Shown here piece after piece: positions 9,729 through 18,718 of a stretch of 64,000 nucleotides of DNA; the first letter of the stretch is position 1, and every line of letters starts with the position of its first letter. The position numbers and the translations under genes were made by a program. The DNA comes from Agrobacterium vitis (GTDB lineage Bacteria > Pseudomonadota > Alphaproteobacteria > Rhizobiales > Rhizobiaceae), in NCBI RefSeq assembly GCF_013426735.1, contig NZ_AP023272.1:3516501-3580500 (forward strand), in the 5' to 3' direction. The notes under the pieces are model-generated. The model saw nothing but the letters and a program-made list of their open reading frames with translations, was not told the origin of the DNA and did not search any database.

Positions 9729-10658
9729 CTATTGTTGCGCGTCCGCCTTGTCGCGGCGAGCCGACAGCTTGAAGCGTAGCACATGCAAGAGGAAGACCGG
9801 AATGCCGATCAGATAGCGCCGCCACAACCGGCTCGGCTCCCGCGTCAAACGGTAGAGCCATTCACAGCGGATCTTGCGCATCCAGTAAGGCGCGCGTGGC
9901 ATGGTGCCGGAGACAAAATCGAACAGAGCGCCGACGCCGAATACCACGCGCGCATGCTGCGGCTTGATATGCTGGGCAATCCATTTTTCCTGCAAGGGGG
10001 TGCCCATGCCGACCAGCAACACGTCGATCTTGGCGTCCTCAAGCCGTTCGAGAATGATCGGCAGCTCCTCGTTGTCGAAAAAGCCGTCGGCCACCGGTAC
10101 GAATTCGTGCCATGGCGCATGTTTGCGGAAACGGGCGACAGCACCTGCCAGCACACCGGGCTTTGCGCCGATCAGACCGATGCGACGCGGCTCTTCCATA
10201 TAGGTAAAAAGGGCAGGCACGAAATCCGTACCGTTCAGATTGGCCGCAAAGGGCTCGCCGTCAATGATGCTCGCCGCCAGGTCCATACCGATCCCATCCG
10301 GCAGGACGATATGTCCTTTAAGGACATCGCGATAGGCGGCGTCCTTGAGCATAATATTGATATTATTGGCATTAAGGAAGGAGACCTGCGCATGCGCACC
10401 CGGCGTTGCCGCATATTGGGCGATCAGGCTGAGGCCTGAAACCCAGGAGAGATCAAAGATCGGCATGCCGAACAGGATCTTTTTCGGGGCAATCTGCTCT
10501 GCTGTTGAAATCAGGTTCATCGGGTGGAACTCATCATCATGATGGAGGCGACCCCAGTCTCCAGCCAGATCCTGGCGAACCCTATGAATAAGGCGCGCCG
10601 TGCTGATCTGCTCATCAGCATCTGCGACGGGGGCTTTGCGCGTGGTAACAGTGTTCAT
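9729..10658 (-). CDS. WecG/TagA/CpsF-family glycosyltransferase
   Basis: This 309-residue cytoplasmic or membrane-associated transferase is of the family that moves N-acetylmannosamine(uronate) or related sugars to polyprenyl-linked acceptors in surface polysaccharide synthesis. Diagnostic segments are LPDGIGMDLA, LVGMGTPLQEKWI, VGALFDFVSG and the C-terminal WLYRLTREPSRLWRRY. Neither the ATG at 10658 nor the one at 10685 has a clear ribosome binding site, so the start is uncertain by nine codons. It stands alone between folD and the flagellar locus; no lipid-carrier initiating transferase or polymerase gene is adjacent. The sugar it transfers cannot be told. Confidence 0.8.
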   Translation of the reverse strand: MNTVTTRKAPVADADEQISTARLIHRVRQDLAGDWGRLHHDDEFHPMNLISTAEQIAPKKILFGMPIFDLSWVSGLSLIAQYAATPGAHAQVSFLNANNINIMLKDAAYRDVLKGHIVLPDGIGMDLAASIIDGEPFAANLNGTDFVPALFTYMEEPRRIGLIGAKPGVLAGAVARFRKHAPWHEFVPVADGFFDNEELPIILERLEDAKIDVLLVGMGTPLQEKWIAQHIKPQHARVVFGVGALFDFVSGTMPRAPYWMRKIRCEWLYRLTREPSRLWRRYLIGIPVFLLHVLRFKLSARRDKADAQQ

Positions 10659-10814
10659 AAACATGACAAGCCAGATTGAAACCATGCGCAGAATAACAGG
10701 CAGGCATAAAATCCGACTTAAGTAGCCCGCTAGAAATACAGGCTTTTCGTTTATACTTCGTTTACCGCGATCGCTCCAGCCACTTCGCTTGCTCGGGCCG
10801 CTTGCCCGACCCGC

Positions 10815-11345
10815 TTATTCAGCAGGCGCCGCCCCTTCCGGTACCTTTTGTCCTTCAACGATCTTGACCGCTGGCAGCAGCTTCGGCTTGCCGCCACCAC
10901 CTTCGCGGATATCGTCCTTGCCGAGGAAGTCCAACTGCTCGATCAGCACGTCATTGATGACATCGCTGCCGAGGCGTTTGTTGATGCCGGTCTTGATGGC
11001 CTGCTTGAAACCGTCAACATCGAGCTTGGTCGATTTCGACAGATCAACCATTGAGTTGCCGACCAGCAGGGTAAACAATTGGTCCGTCATCAGCGCCGTC
11101 ATCGGCATTTGCATGGCGCCAGCTTTTTCCTTGTCAACCATGAAGGAGAACCGGCCAATGAAATAGCCTTTCACCTTACCATTCTCAAGAAATGGCACAG
11201 TGATGGCTTCTCCGCGCACCACTTCAGTCGGCGGTGCCTTGACCTCTTCGACCGGTGGTGGCGCGGTGGCCACCTGGATGGAAAAGTAGACGGCGACGAG
11301 AGCGACGATGCAGGCCCATACGCCGGCAATGACAATCTTGACCAT
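10815..11345 (-). CDS. Unknown membrane-anchored protein at the end of the flagellar locus
   Basis: This 176-residue protein has one N-terminal membrane segment (IVIAGVWACIVALVAVYFSI), a proline-rich linker and a periplasmic domain. The topology and size recall FliL, but there is a separate and clearer fliL at 36167. The start codon overlaps the stop of the upstream 121-residue gene by one base, so the two are translationally coupled. A function in the flagellum is inferred from position only. Confidence 0.65.
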   Translation of the reverse strand: MVKIVIAGVWACIVALVAVYFSIQVATAPPPVEEVKAPPTEVVRGEAITVPFLENGKVKGYFIGRFSFMVDKEKAGAMQMPMTALMTDQLFTLLVGNSMVDLSKSTKLDVDGFKQAIKTGINKRLGSDVINDVLIEQLDFLGKDDIREGGGGKPKLLPAVKIVEGQKVPEGAAPAE

Positions 11346-11710
11346 TAATTTTCTCTGTAGAGAAACTGTTCCTGGGAATAGGTACCATCATTATCGGCAT
11401 CCTGAACGGCGCTACGCAGAATATCGGCCACCGCGCGCACAGCATCCAGATGCGCCTCGACCCGTCTTGCGTTCAAGGCCAGCTTTTTCTTCAGCCCATG
11501 CATCTGCTCGACATAATTGATGGCAATTTCCTTGGGATCGGTATCGCGAAACAACATTGTCAGTTCGTAAAGGCACCGGCTTTTGTGGGCGTTCGAGACC
11601 TTGAAATCAAACTGCGGATCATTGCCGATTCGATGATTTTCGTTGTCGACAATCATTTCGAGACGACCGAGAACGGTCTTGATCCGGTAGTCGTTGGACA
11701 CATGTTCCAT
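11345..11710 (-). CDS. Unknown small flagellar-locus protein, possibly FlgN-like
   Basis: This 121-residue, mostly helical, charged protein begins MEHVSNDYRIKTVLGRLEMIVDNEN. The helical segment with repeated Leu/Ile and basic residues (VEQMHGLKKKLALNARRVEAHLDAVRAVADILR) could form a coiled coil. Size and composition would suit an export chaperone of the FlgN class, which holds FlgK and FlgL, but no motif proves this. It is coupled to the downstream membrane protein gene. Confidence 0.55.
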   Translation of the reverse strand: MEHVSNDYRIKTVLGRLEMIVDNENHRIGNDPQFDFKVSNAHKSRCLYELTMLFRDTDPKEIAINYVEQMHGLKKKLALNARRVEAHLDAVRAVADILRSAVQDADNDGTYSQEQFLYREN

Positions 11711-11883
11711 GAAAAATCTGTTCCTTGAATTCCGACCGCCAAGCGCCTGCGTTGTGGCGCTGGGGCTGATGTCACTTTTAATCTGCGCATATTTTTATGC
11801 TGAGCCCAGTCGGTAGGCAGGCACCCCAAGGGATGTGGGATAATCATGCACTGCTACAAACTGTGTGCCTCACGGCGATAAGA

Positions 11884-12483
11884 TCAGACTGTGGCTGCGC
11901 CAGAGAAGGGCGCCTTTACCGTGTCAGTTGCCTCTTCGGAACCCGAAAGGCCGAGTGACTTGCGCTCGATCTCGTCAAGCCGCATCTGCGCCATGTTCTG
12001 CTGAGCGGGGTCTGTCGTGGCGTTCTGGGCGCCCTTGTTGCGCAGTTTTGCCATTTCATCGGCATACATCTGCTTGGCAATACCAACGCCACCACGCTCG
12101 GAAATGGTATTGCCGATCTGCTCGGCCATCATGCTTTTCCAGATTTCACCAGCATTGCCCTTGCCAAAAACAGCTTCACTATCCTTGGGCAGCATGTTGG
12201 AAATGAAATTCTGCAACACGATACCTTCATATTGCCGGTAAGGCTTGGGAATATCGCTCGCCTTGATCGTATTGGTGGCGCGATTGGCCAGCCCCGCCTT
12301 GGTGGAAGCGCCGTCGTTCAAAGTGTTCATCGCCACTTCGAAACCGGCGCTTTTTTCGTTCAGGCTAGCGGCCTGGACACTGGCGCGTGCCGATTGCAGC
12401 CTTTGCTGGGCCTCTGCCATGGCAGACGGTTCGGCCGCCCGCACAACATCCATAACAAGATCGCTTGGAGGAGAAATAGCCAC
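11884..12483 (-). CDS. flgJ: FlgJ N-terminal-type rod-binding protein (CheL-like)
   Basis: This 199-residue protein corresponds to the rod-scaffolding half of FlgJ and lacks the muramidase half found in enterobacteria. The hallmark segment is FEGIVLQNFISNMLP-like (YEGIVLQNFISNMLPK), followed by a helix rich in MMAEQIGNTISERGGVGIA, typical of Rod-binding domains and of alphaproteobacterial CheL. GTG at 12483 is favoured because proteins of this family begin (M/V)AISPPSDLVLDVVRAA; an upstream ATG would add 11 residues. Peptidoglycan cutting must come from another protein, for which the transglycosylase at 22593 is a candidate. Confidence 0.75.
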   Translation of the reverse strand: MAISPPSDLVMDVVRAAEPSAMAEAQQRLQSARASVQAASLNEKSAGFEVAMNTLNDGASTKAGLANRATNTIKASDIPKPYRQYEGIVLQNFISNMLPKDSEAVFGKGNAGEIWKSMMAEQIGNTISERGGVGIAKQMYADEMAKLRNKGAQNATTDPAQQNMAQMRLDEIERKSLGLSGSEEATDTVKAPFSGAATV

Positions 12484-12515
12484 GGTGTTCGTTCCCTGAA
12501 AATCAACTGGAACCA

Positions 12516-12929
12516 CTATCTCTCGTGAAGCTTGCTGGAGGCTGGTGTGGCAAATGTCAGGTCGATCAGATCCTGAAGCGTTTCGTCTTCGGCCTCGCGA
12601 TCCTCGTGTCCGCGCGCCTCGAGCATCTTGTCTTGCAGCCGTTCCGCCTTGGTGCGCTGGCGCAAAACCTTGTTTTCCTGCACCCGCTGCACATCGGCCA
12701 TGCGCCGGTCATCGCCCGAAAGCCGATCGAAGCGGTCTGCATAGGATTGGGCAAACAGCCTATGCACCGGGTCCATCGACCCCAGCGCCTCGATCACCCG
12801 TTCGAGGCCAGCGGCAATTTCCTGGCGCTGGCGCGCGGTCTCGACGAGATCGTATTCGGCGATCTTTTCCAAATGCCGCTGCACGGCCACCAGCCGCTTC
12901 AATTTCTTGGATTTCTTATCGGGTCCCAT
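12516..12929 (-). CDS. FliJ-like coiled-coil protein
   Basis: This 137-residue, highly charged, almost wholly helical protein contains Arg-, Glu- and Gln-rich heptads (RHLEKIAEYDLVETARQRQ; RTKAERLQDKMLEARGHED). The size and coiled-coil character match FliJ, the stalk-like export component that joins the FliI ATPase to FlhA. No other FliJ candidate is seen in the locus, and it lies just downstream of fliR. The identification rests on fold type and position, not on a sequence motif. Confidence 0.55.
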   Translation of the reverse strand: MGPDKKSKKLKRLVAVQRHLEKIAEYDLVETARQRQEIAAGLERVIEALGSMDPVHRLFAQSYADRFDRLSGDDRRMADVQRVQENKVLRQRTKAERLQDKMLEARGHEDREAEDETLQDLIDLTFATPASSKLHER

Positions 12930-12992
12930 GACACGGCCTCATCGAGAGCATCGCACTCATCCCTGGCTCTGTCATGTCAGTTGCCCCTCATG

Positions 12993-13745
12993 TCAATGCC
13001 CCAGGAAGATCGGTATGAAAGCGTCGGCGAACTGGCGCATCATCACCCCGATCGACCAATAAACCAGCAGCATTCCCCCCGTGATAAGATAGGGGGTGGA
13101 TATGTAGTAGACCGGGATCTGCGGTGCCAGCTTGTTGACCAGGCCGACCCCGAGATTGAACATCAGGCCATAGATGATGAAGGGGCTGGAAAGCCGCAGC
13201 ATCAGCATATAGGTCCGCGAGGCGGTATCCGTCAGCGTTATCAGCATCTTCTGGGTATCCGGCACGCCGCCCATCGGCATAACCGTATAGCTGTCTATCA
13301 GCGCCCGGAAGACGACATGGTGAAAATCCATCATGAACAGCATCATCAGCCCGCAAAAGCTGATCATGTTGGTCATCTGGTTTTCGGCACCGTCTTCCAG
13401 AACATCCGCCGTGGCCGTGCTGTTGAAACCGATCATCATCGTCAAGATAGCACCGGCAAATTGCAGGCCAAGCGTGAAAAATCGGGTAATCAGCCCAAAG
13501 ACGGCGCCGATCAGCGTTTCCGTAAAGATCAACGCGACAAAAATCGAACCGCCGCTGCTCACCTTGGGATACACGGTATCCCACACAAGCGGCGTGCAGG
13601 CCATGGAGACCGCGACCGCGAGCAACAGGCGGATCTGGGTGGGAATGCGCGAGGACGCAAAACCCGGCATGGTCATGAAACAGGAACCGATACGGCAAAA
13701 CACCAGAAACAGCGCCAGTACCGATCCTTGCGGATCAGTGATCAT
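12993..13745 (-). CDS. fliR: Flagellar export gate protein FliR
   Basis: This inner-membrane protein (250 aa) of the type III export gate forms a complex with FliP and FliQ. About six hydrophobic segments are visible, including [21 protein letters not shown] at the start and [21 protein letters not shown] at the end. [21 protein letters not shown] is typical of the family. Its ATG overlaps the flhA stop by 4 bp (ATGA), which shows translational coupling in a fliQ-flhA-fliR unit. Confidence 0.92.
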   Translation of the reverse strand: MITDPQGSVLALFLVFCRIGSCFMTMPGFASSRIPTQIRLLLAVAVSMACTPLVWDTVYPKVSSGGSIFVALIFTETLIGAVFGLITRFFTLGLQFAGAILTMMIGFNSTATADVLEDGAENQMTNMISFCGLMMLFMMDFHHVVFRALIDSYTVMPMGGVPDTQKMLITLTDTASRTYMLMLRLSSPFIIYGLMFNLGVGLVNKLAPQIPVYYISTPYLITGGMLLVYWSIGVMMRQFADAFIPIFLGH

Positions 13746-15832
13746 GAAATCGATCCCAGGATCTTGATTTCGATGCCTTTGGCCAATTCGACATGTGACA
13801 GCACCGGCAGGGTTGCAAACAAGCGTTCAATAATCATGCGCACATAAGACCGCGTTTCCGGCGACGTGACAAGCACGAAAGGCAGGCCGCGGTCCATGAA
13901 TTCACGGATAACCCGGCTTGCCTGCTCGCTGAACTCTTCCAGCGAACGCGGGTCGATATCGAATTCGACAACCTCACCCTTGTTGTCGCGCTTCAGGGCC
14001 TGATGGAAGACCAGATCCCATTTGCTGCCCAATCGCAGAACCCGCAGCACGCCATTGTCGGTCAGATCGCCGCACAATTGCTGAGCCATGCGCACACGCA
14101 CATGTTCAACGATCTGCTCGGTCTTGCGCACATGCGGCGCCAGTTCGGCCACAGCCTCGAGGATCAGATGCAGGTTACGGATCGACACCCGTTCGGCCAA
14201 CAACAGTTTCAACACGGCTTGCAAGCCTGAATAGGACATATGCGAGGAGCAGATTTCGTCTGCCAGCTTCTTATATTCAGGATCGAGCCGATCGATCAGG
14301 ATTTTCACGTCCTTATAGGACAAGAGCTGAGGCAGATTGTTGCGGATAACCTCGCTCAAATGGGTTAGCACGACAGAGACATTGTCGATCGGATGAAAGC
14401 CTTCGCGCTTCAAGTCTTCGGTAAAGGCTTCCATGATCGAGACGGCTGGCATGCCAAAGGCGGGTTCGCGAATCTCATCGCCCGGAATGCGCGGCTTGCG
14501 ACCATTGCCGGTGACAACAAGCACTTCGCCAACCCGCAACAGGTTCGAGGCGATGGTCGTGCCATGGACCCGAATATGATAGGACTTGTCCGGGATGGCG
14601 ATATCGTCCGTCACCTTGATTTCAGGCACGACAAAACCGTATTGGCTGGCGAATTTCTTGCGCATCTTGCCGACGCGGAAAGCCAGTTCCTGATGCGAGC
14701 CAAGCAGGCGGGTCGAAACCAGCTTGCCGAGCGCCAGTTCGATCTCGGAGGTTTTCAGCACGCTCTTGACCGAATCCTTTTCGGCTTCCTTGTTCTGAAT
14801 AACCTTCTTTTCCTCGACCTGGCGCTTGGCAAGGTTCACGGCTTCCACCTGGCGGGGAATGTACCAGCTGCCGAACGCCATGAGACCACCCAGGATCACG
14901 AAGGGCAGCAATGGCAAGCCCGGAATGATCGCCAGAAGGAACATCAGGCCAGAAGCGACCGACAATGCACGCGGATAGCCGCTCAACTGGTTGATGACCG
15001 CTTCGTCGGTGGACCCGGCATTGCCGCCACGGGTGACGAGCAGGCCGGCGGCGAGCGAGACGATCAGAGCGGGGATCTGCGAGACCAGACCATCGCCCAC
15101 CGAGAGCTTGACGAACACATCGGCTGCTTCGCTGATGGGCATGCCATGGCGGAAGTAACCGATGATAATGCCACCGACGATATTGATGGCGGTGATGATC
15201 AGACCAGCGACCGCATCGCCGCGCACGAATTTCGAGGCACCGTCCATCGCGCCGAAGAAGGAGCTTTCCTGCTCCAGTTCCTTGCGCCGGCGTTGAGCTT
15301 CGCTTTCCTCGATAATCCCCGCCGAGAGATCGGCATCGATCGCCATCTGCTTGCCGGGAATGGCATCCAGCGTGAAGCGGGCGCCCACTTCCGCGATACG
15401 GGTGGCACCCTTGGTGATGACGATGAAGTTGACGGTGACCAGGATCGCAAACACGATCAGACCGATCACGAAATCGCCGGACATGACCAGGTTGGCAAAG
15501 CCGGCAATGACACTGCCGGCCGCATCGTGACCCTGATGACCATGCGACAGGATAACCCGTGTCGTCGCGATATTCAGCGACAGGCGCACCATGGTCGAAA
15601 TCAGCAGAATGGTCGGGAAAGAGGAGAAATCCAGCGGCCGTTGTATCCAGAGTGATACCATCAGGATCAGAACGGAAAGGGCAATGGAAAACGCCAGCCC
15701 CATATCGATCAGAAAGGGTGGGATCGGCAGAAAGAGAATGCAGAGAATAGCGACAATGCCCATGGCAAAGCCGATTTCTCGGCCGCGATTATTGGCAATT
15801 GTCGGAAGTGAGGTCGTCGGTGCTTGCGCCAT
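13742..15832 (-). CDS. flhA: Flagellar export protein FlhA
   Basis: This is the large membrane component of the export apparatus (696 aa). The N-terminal half has about eight membrane segments. The FHIPEP signature region is visible ([27 protein letters not shown], then [39 protein letters not shown]), and a cytoplasmic domain of roughly 350 residues binds chaperone-substrate complexes. The ATG at 15832 is preferred since GGAACAGGAC lies upstream; an ATG at 15844 would add four residues. It follows fliQ by 123 bp and overlaps fliR. Confidence 0.95.
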   Translation of the reverse strand: MAQAPTTSLPTIANNRGREIGFAMGIVAILCILFLPIPPFLIDMGLAFSIALSVLILMVSLWIQRPLDFSSFPTILLISTMVRLSLNIATTRVILSHGHQGHDAAGSVIAGFANLVMSGDFVIGLIVFAILVTVNFIVITKGATRIAEVGARFTLDAIPGKQMAIDADLSAGIIEESEAQRRRKELEQESSFFGAMDGASKFVRGDAVAGLIITAINIVGGIIIGYFRHGMPISEAADVFVKLSVGDGLVSQIPALIVSLAAGLLVTRGGNAGSTDEAVINQLSGYPRALSVASGLMFLLAIIPGLPLLPFVILGGLMAFGSWYIPRQVEAVNLAKRQVEEKKVIQNKEAEKDSVKSVLKTSEIELALGKLVSTRLLGSHQELAFRVGKMRKKFASQYGFVVPEIKVTDDIAIPDKSYHIRVHGTTIASNLLRVGEVLVVTGNGRKPRIPGDEIREPAFGMPAVSIMEAFTEDLKREGFHPIDNVSVVLTHLSEVIRNNLPQLLSYKDVKILIDRLDPEYKKLADEICSSHMSYSGLQAVLKLLLAERVSIRNLHLILEAVAELAPHVRKTEQIVEHVRVRMAQQLCGDLTDNGVLRVLRLGSKWDLVFHQALKRDNKGEVVEFDIDPRSLEEFSEQASRVIREFMDRGLPFVLVTSPETRSYVRMIIERLFATLPVLSHVELAKGIEIKILGSIS

Positions 15833-15955
15833 GTCCTGTTCCATCTCTTCATGAGAAGGCTGGCGGAACGAGAATCCGCCATTATGGCGACAGGACTAGC
15901 GGACAAAGCTTGCGCGAGGATGCCCTTATCTCAGGACGAACGGCTGCACAGTGAT

Positions 15956-16222
15956 TTAAAACCCGGATTGGACCCGGGAAAACACCAGATTGGCAAAAAT
16001 CGAAATTTGAGAACCGACAAAGGGAGCAGAAATACCGATCGTCACCATGATCGCAACGATTTTCGGGACGAATGTCAGGGTCATTTCCTGGATCTGGGTC
16101 AATGCCTGGATCAAGGCGACCACGACGCCGACAATCATCGCGGCCAGAACGGCTGGCCCCGAAGCAATCAGCACGGTCCATACAGCGGCGCGCATGATAT
16201 CAAGGGCATCTGCTTCATTCAT
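15956..16222 (-). CDS. fliQ: Flagellar export gate protein FliQ
   Basis: This 88-residue inner-membrane protein has the standard FliQ length and two hydrophobic hairpin segments (AVWTVLIASGPAVLAAMIVGVVVALI; VPKIVAIMVTIGISAPFVGSQI). The conserved QALTQIQEMTLTFVPKI stretch lies between them. The ATG at 16222 has GGAGG at 7-nt spacing; an ATG two codons earlier is too close to it. It is the first gene of the fliQ-flhA-fliR group, behind a hairpin that separates it from flgD. Confidence 0.92.
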   Translation of the reverse strand: MNEADALDIMRAAVWTVLIASGPAVLAAMIVGVVVALIQALTQIQEMTLTFVPKIVAIMVTIGISAPFVGSQISIFANLVFSRVQSGF

Positions 16223-16275
16223 CGGCATTCCTCCAGCGGCATCATGCCACCTGACACGACTCAATTGATAAAGCA

Positions 16276-16309
16276 AAATTCCTCAAATCCCAATCGATTT
16301 GAGGAATTT
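16276..16309 (-). terminator. Hairpin with U-rich tail between flgD and fliQ
   Basis: A perfect 14-bp stem (AAATTCCTCAAATC arm) with a 6-nt loop is followed on the minus strand by TTTTGCTTT. It lies 64 nt after the flgD stop and could end the flgE-flgD transcript, or make it partial, before fliQ. Confidence 0.65.
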
Positions 16310-16373
16310 CACAGTCGTTAAAGCCTTTTGCATTTTCCATCTCGACCGGTTACGGCGGAATGGAAATGACCGA

Positions 16374-16829
16374 TCAGGAGCCGCTCGAGAAGTTGACGCC
16401 GGTCTGCAGCTCTACTGTGCCGCCGCTGCTGGTGGTGAGTGTCACGGCGTCGTCGGCAACCTTGACGTTGGAGACAACACCCGTCGTTTCGCCGTCCGAG
16501 CTTGTTACCGTCTTGCCGACGATATCGCCAGCCCGCGTCAAGGCTTCCGCCTGCAACATGCTGCGCAGCAAGGTATTGGTCTTGATGGATTGCTCGACCT
16601 GCGAATAGGTTGCAAGCTGAGACACCTGCTCCGTGGCAGACATCGGATCCGTCGGGTCCTGATTCTGCAACTGCGCGATCAGAAGCTGAAGGAAGCTGTT
16701 ATAGTCCATGGATGCGTCTGCCGCGTCCGAGTTGGCCGATGCGTTGGCAAACGGATTGGTATAAGTCGCCGAACTCGAAGAGGACGAGGAACTCGTTGAT
16801 GTCGCTGAAGTCGTTGCGTCTACCGCCAT
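16374..16829 (-). CDS. flgD: Hook-cap protein FlgD (short form)
   Basis: This 151-residue secreted scaffold allows hook subunits (FlgE) to assemble. The N-terminal Ser/Thr-rich leader is followed by the FlgD core [40 protein letters not shown]. The C-terminal part after about residue 105 ([21 protein letters not shown]) is only a short beta segment, shorter than the two-domain C-terminus of the ~230-residue enterobacterial FlgD. Short FlgDs are usual in rhizobia as I recall. It overlaps flbT by 10 bp. Confidence 0.9.
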   Translation of the reverse strand: MAVDATTSATSTSSSSSSSSATYTNPFANASANSDAADASMDYNSFLQLLIAQLQNQDPTDPMSATEQVSQLATYSQVEQSIKTNTLLRSMLQAEALTRAGDIVGKTVTSSDGETTGVVSNVKVADDAVTLTTSSGGTVELQTGVNFSSGS

Positions 16830-17269
16830 GGCGCAATCTCCTTGCGGATCTGTTCGATCGTTGCCGGTGCCATTTCCTGGTTGTTCAGGATTCTATCCTC
16901 AAGCGGATAAAGACCGCGAATGGCCTTCAATGCATCGAAGGCGCGTCCTGAAACGACCTGGGCGTCGATCCGCTTCAGTTCGGCCAGGATCTCGTCATCC
17001 TGGAAGCAGGACAGCAACATCACGATCGACTTGCGGAACATGGTCAACGTCTGTTCCTTGCCTTCCGGATTGATGAGAATCATCTGGGCAATGAAATAGA
17101 GCTGGCGTAGTGGGGTATTGGCGTCTTCCGGCTGGAGCACGTGGTTTTCCAGCAGAAATGTCACATCGTTCAAGAATTCCAGGGCAACCTTCCGATCGAC
17201 GCGCAAAACGGCACCATTGATAAAGATTCGTTCCCCGGATTTCAGCGAGATTCGCAAGGTGCTCTTCAT
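16820..17269 (-). CDS. flbT: Flagellin post-transcriptional regulator FlbT
   Basis: This 149-residue cytoplasmic regulator matches FlbT in length and sequence ([46 protein letters not shown]). In Caulobacter FlbT binds the 5' untranslated region of flagellin mRNA and lowers its stability, with FlaF acting beside it; in other alphaproteobacteria its effect can be positive. The five flagellin genes in this window share a conserved leader hairpin that would be a natural target. The gene overlaps flaF by 4 bp and flgD by 10 bp. Confidence 0.93.
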   Translation of the reverse strand: MKSTLRISLKSGERIFINGAVLRVDRKVALEFLNDVTFLLENHVLQPEDANTPLRQLYFIAQMILINPEGKEQTLTMFRKSIVMLLSCFQDDEILAELKRIDAQVVSGRAFDALKAIRGLYPLEDRILNNQEMAPATIEQIRKEIAPWR

Positions 17270-17613
17270 TTAAGTCCATCCCTGATGATGGTGGTTACAT
17301 CGATTATGCCTTGGTAATTGTCGGATTCCCGCTTTCTGATGCGGTCACATTCCTTCAATATCCAAAGGGCAATTGAAATGAGATTGGCTCGAAGTTCCGT
17401 GCCAAGCTGGTTGTCCGGCTGCTTGAGATCCTCAATGAAGCGGATCCAGACGCGGCGCGTGTAGTACAGAGCCTCGATGCCTTCACGGCCGTATTTTCCG
17501 GCAGTCCTGGCCTGGCTCAGCAAGTCTATCGATCTGTCGAGAACCTGGCGCTCACGCTCCTTAGCGTCGGCAACCCCATCCTCCATAATCTCATTGTAGG
17601 AAAACTGGTACAT
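17266..17613 (-). CDS. flaF: Flagellin regulator/chaperone FlaF
   Basis: This 115-residue cytoplasmic protein of the alphaproteobacterial FlaF family is needed for flagellin synthesis or secretion. The sequence opens [32 protein letters not shown] and contains the typical [16 protein letters not shown] segment. It is coupled to flbT by a 4-bp overlap and follows flgL by 34 bp, the order known from S. meliloti. Confidence 0.92.
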   Translation of the reverse strand: MYQFSYNEIMEDGVADAKERERQVLDRSIDLLSQARTAGKYGREGIEALYYTRRVWIRFIEDLKQPDNQLGTELRANLISIALWILKECDRIRKRESDNYQGIIDVTTIIRDGLK

Positions 17614-17647
17614 CTAGATTTCCTCTACTCCACCCCACCCTTGATCA

Positions 17648-18715
17648 TCAAAGGTAATCCACAAGGCTGAGCTTCTGCAAGCGTGCGGTCAAGGTGTATG
17701 ATGTCTCGACCAAGGATTGCAGGTTGTTCAAACGGGTCGATGCTTCATAGGCATCCACACCGGTCAAATCGCTTATTTGGTTTTCAATAATGTCCTTCTG
17801 GGACGTTAAGGAATCGTTTGCATTGGTGACCCGTTCCTGAGAAAGGCCCAATTGTGTGCGCTCGTCATTGATGCCGGAAACGGCAAGACCGGAATATTCG
17901 ATCGCCTTGGAGATCATCGCATTGCGGGTTTCGGTCGAGTAATTGCCATTCAGCATTTCGCTGCCGATCACCGAAACAAGGCCCGTATAGCGGAAGCCAT
18001 CGGAGTTGGCGCTGGATGAGCTTTGAATAACTTCGTTTTTGCTGATCCGGCTCGTCATTGTCTCATCGGTGGCCGCCGACCAATTGTCCGTCCAGTCCGC
18101 CCCGTCAAAGGATGGCTCAAGGACGTTCTCCATGAAATCGTCCATCTGGTCAGCGCTGATGCCACTGACGCCATCATCGTCAGGCGACATGCCGAAATAT
18201 CCGGAAAACAGATTGTCGAAATTCTGCTTGGCGTCCGTTTCATTGCCGTCGTCATCGATATAATAGTAATCGGTGATCGGCTTCACATCGGTATTGATGC
18301 CAGAAAACAGATATTCACCGTTCACAGAGGTATTTGCCGCGTCAATGAAACTGTCCATCGCGCTTTTCATGGTCTTTTGCGCTGAGTCCAGCGTCGTACT
18401 GTCAGTGCTGGTACCAAGACCAACCAGCGTCGATTGCATTGTCGTTGCTGCCGATGCAATCGTATCCAACGCCGTCTGAGATGCATCAAGACGGGTCGAA
18501 ACGATGGAATTGGTGTCCATCAGTGACTGCAAGCGCAGAGAATCCCGATTGAGATCCACGGCCGAAGAGGTCTTGGCGCCCAGTTCTGTTCCGACATCTG
18601 CGTATTTGCCGGTCGTCACTTCTGTCTGAGCATCCGACATCTGCTTTTGCGCATCACTGATCGTGAGACGCATGGCGTTCTGGATGGTAAGACTGGATAT
18701 GCTCGATGTCTTCAT
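17648..18715 (-). CDS. flgL: Hook-filament junction protein FlgL
   Basis: This exported structural protein (355 aa) links hook and filament, next to FlgK. Flagellin-like coiled-coil ends are visible: the N-terminus SLTIQNAMRLTISDAQKQMSDAQTEVTTGK and the C-terminus TGVDAYEASTRLNNLQSLVETSYTLTARLQKLSLVDYL. It starts 3 bp after the flgK stop, so the two partners are translated from one message. Confidence 0.92.
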   Translation of the reverse strand: MKTSSISSLTIQNAMRLTISDAQKQMSDAQTEVTTGKYADVGTELGAKTSSAVDLNRDSLRLQSLMDTNSIVSTRLDASQTALDTIASAATTMQSTLVGLGTSTDSTTLDSAQKTMKSAMDSFIDAANTSVNGEYLFSGINTDVKPITDYYYIDDDGNETDAKQNFDNLFSGYFGMSPDDDGVSGISADQMDDFMENVLEPSFDGADWTDNWSAATDETMTSRISKNEVIQSSSSANSDGFRYTGLVSVIGSEMLNGNYSTETRNAMISKAIEYSGLAVSGINDERTQLGLSQERVTNANDSLTSQKDIIENQISDLTGVDAYEASTRLNNLQSLVETSYTLTARLQKLSLVDYL

Positions 18716-18718
18716 GGC

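Noticed and set aside
10815..11345. Second FliL
   Set aside because: The size and single membrane segment are similar, but the FliL periplasmic pattern is not visible and a clear fliL exists at 36167.
12525..13847. 440-codon plus-strand frame, and a similar 420-codon one at 14393-15655
   Set aside because: They are antisense to the fliJ-like gene, fliR and flhA. The His/Gln/Arg-rich composition is typical of shadow translation.
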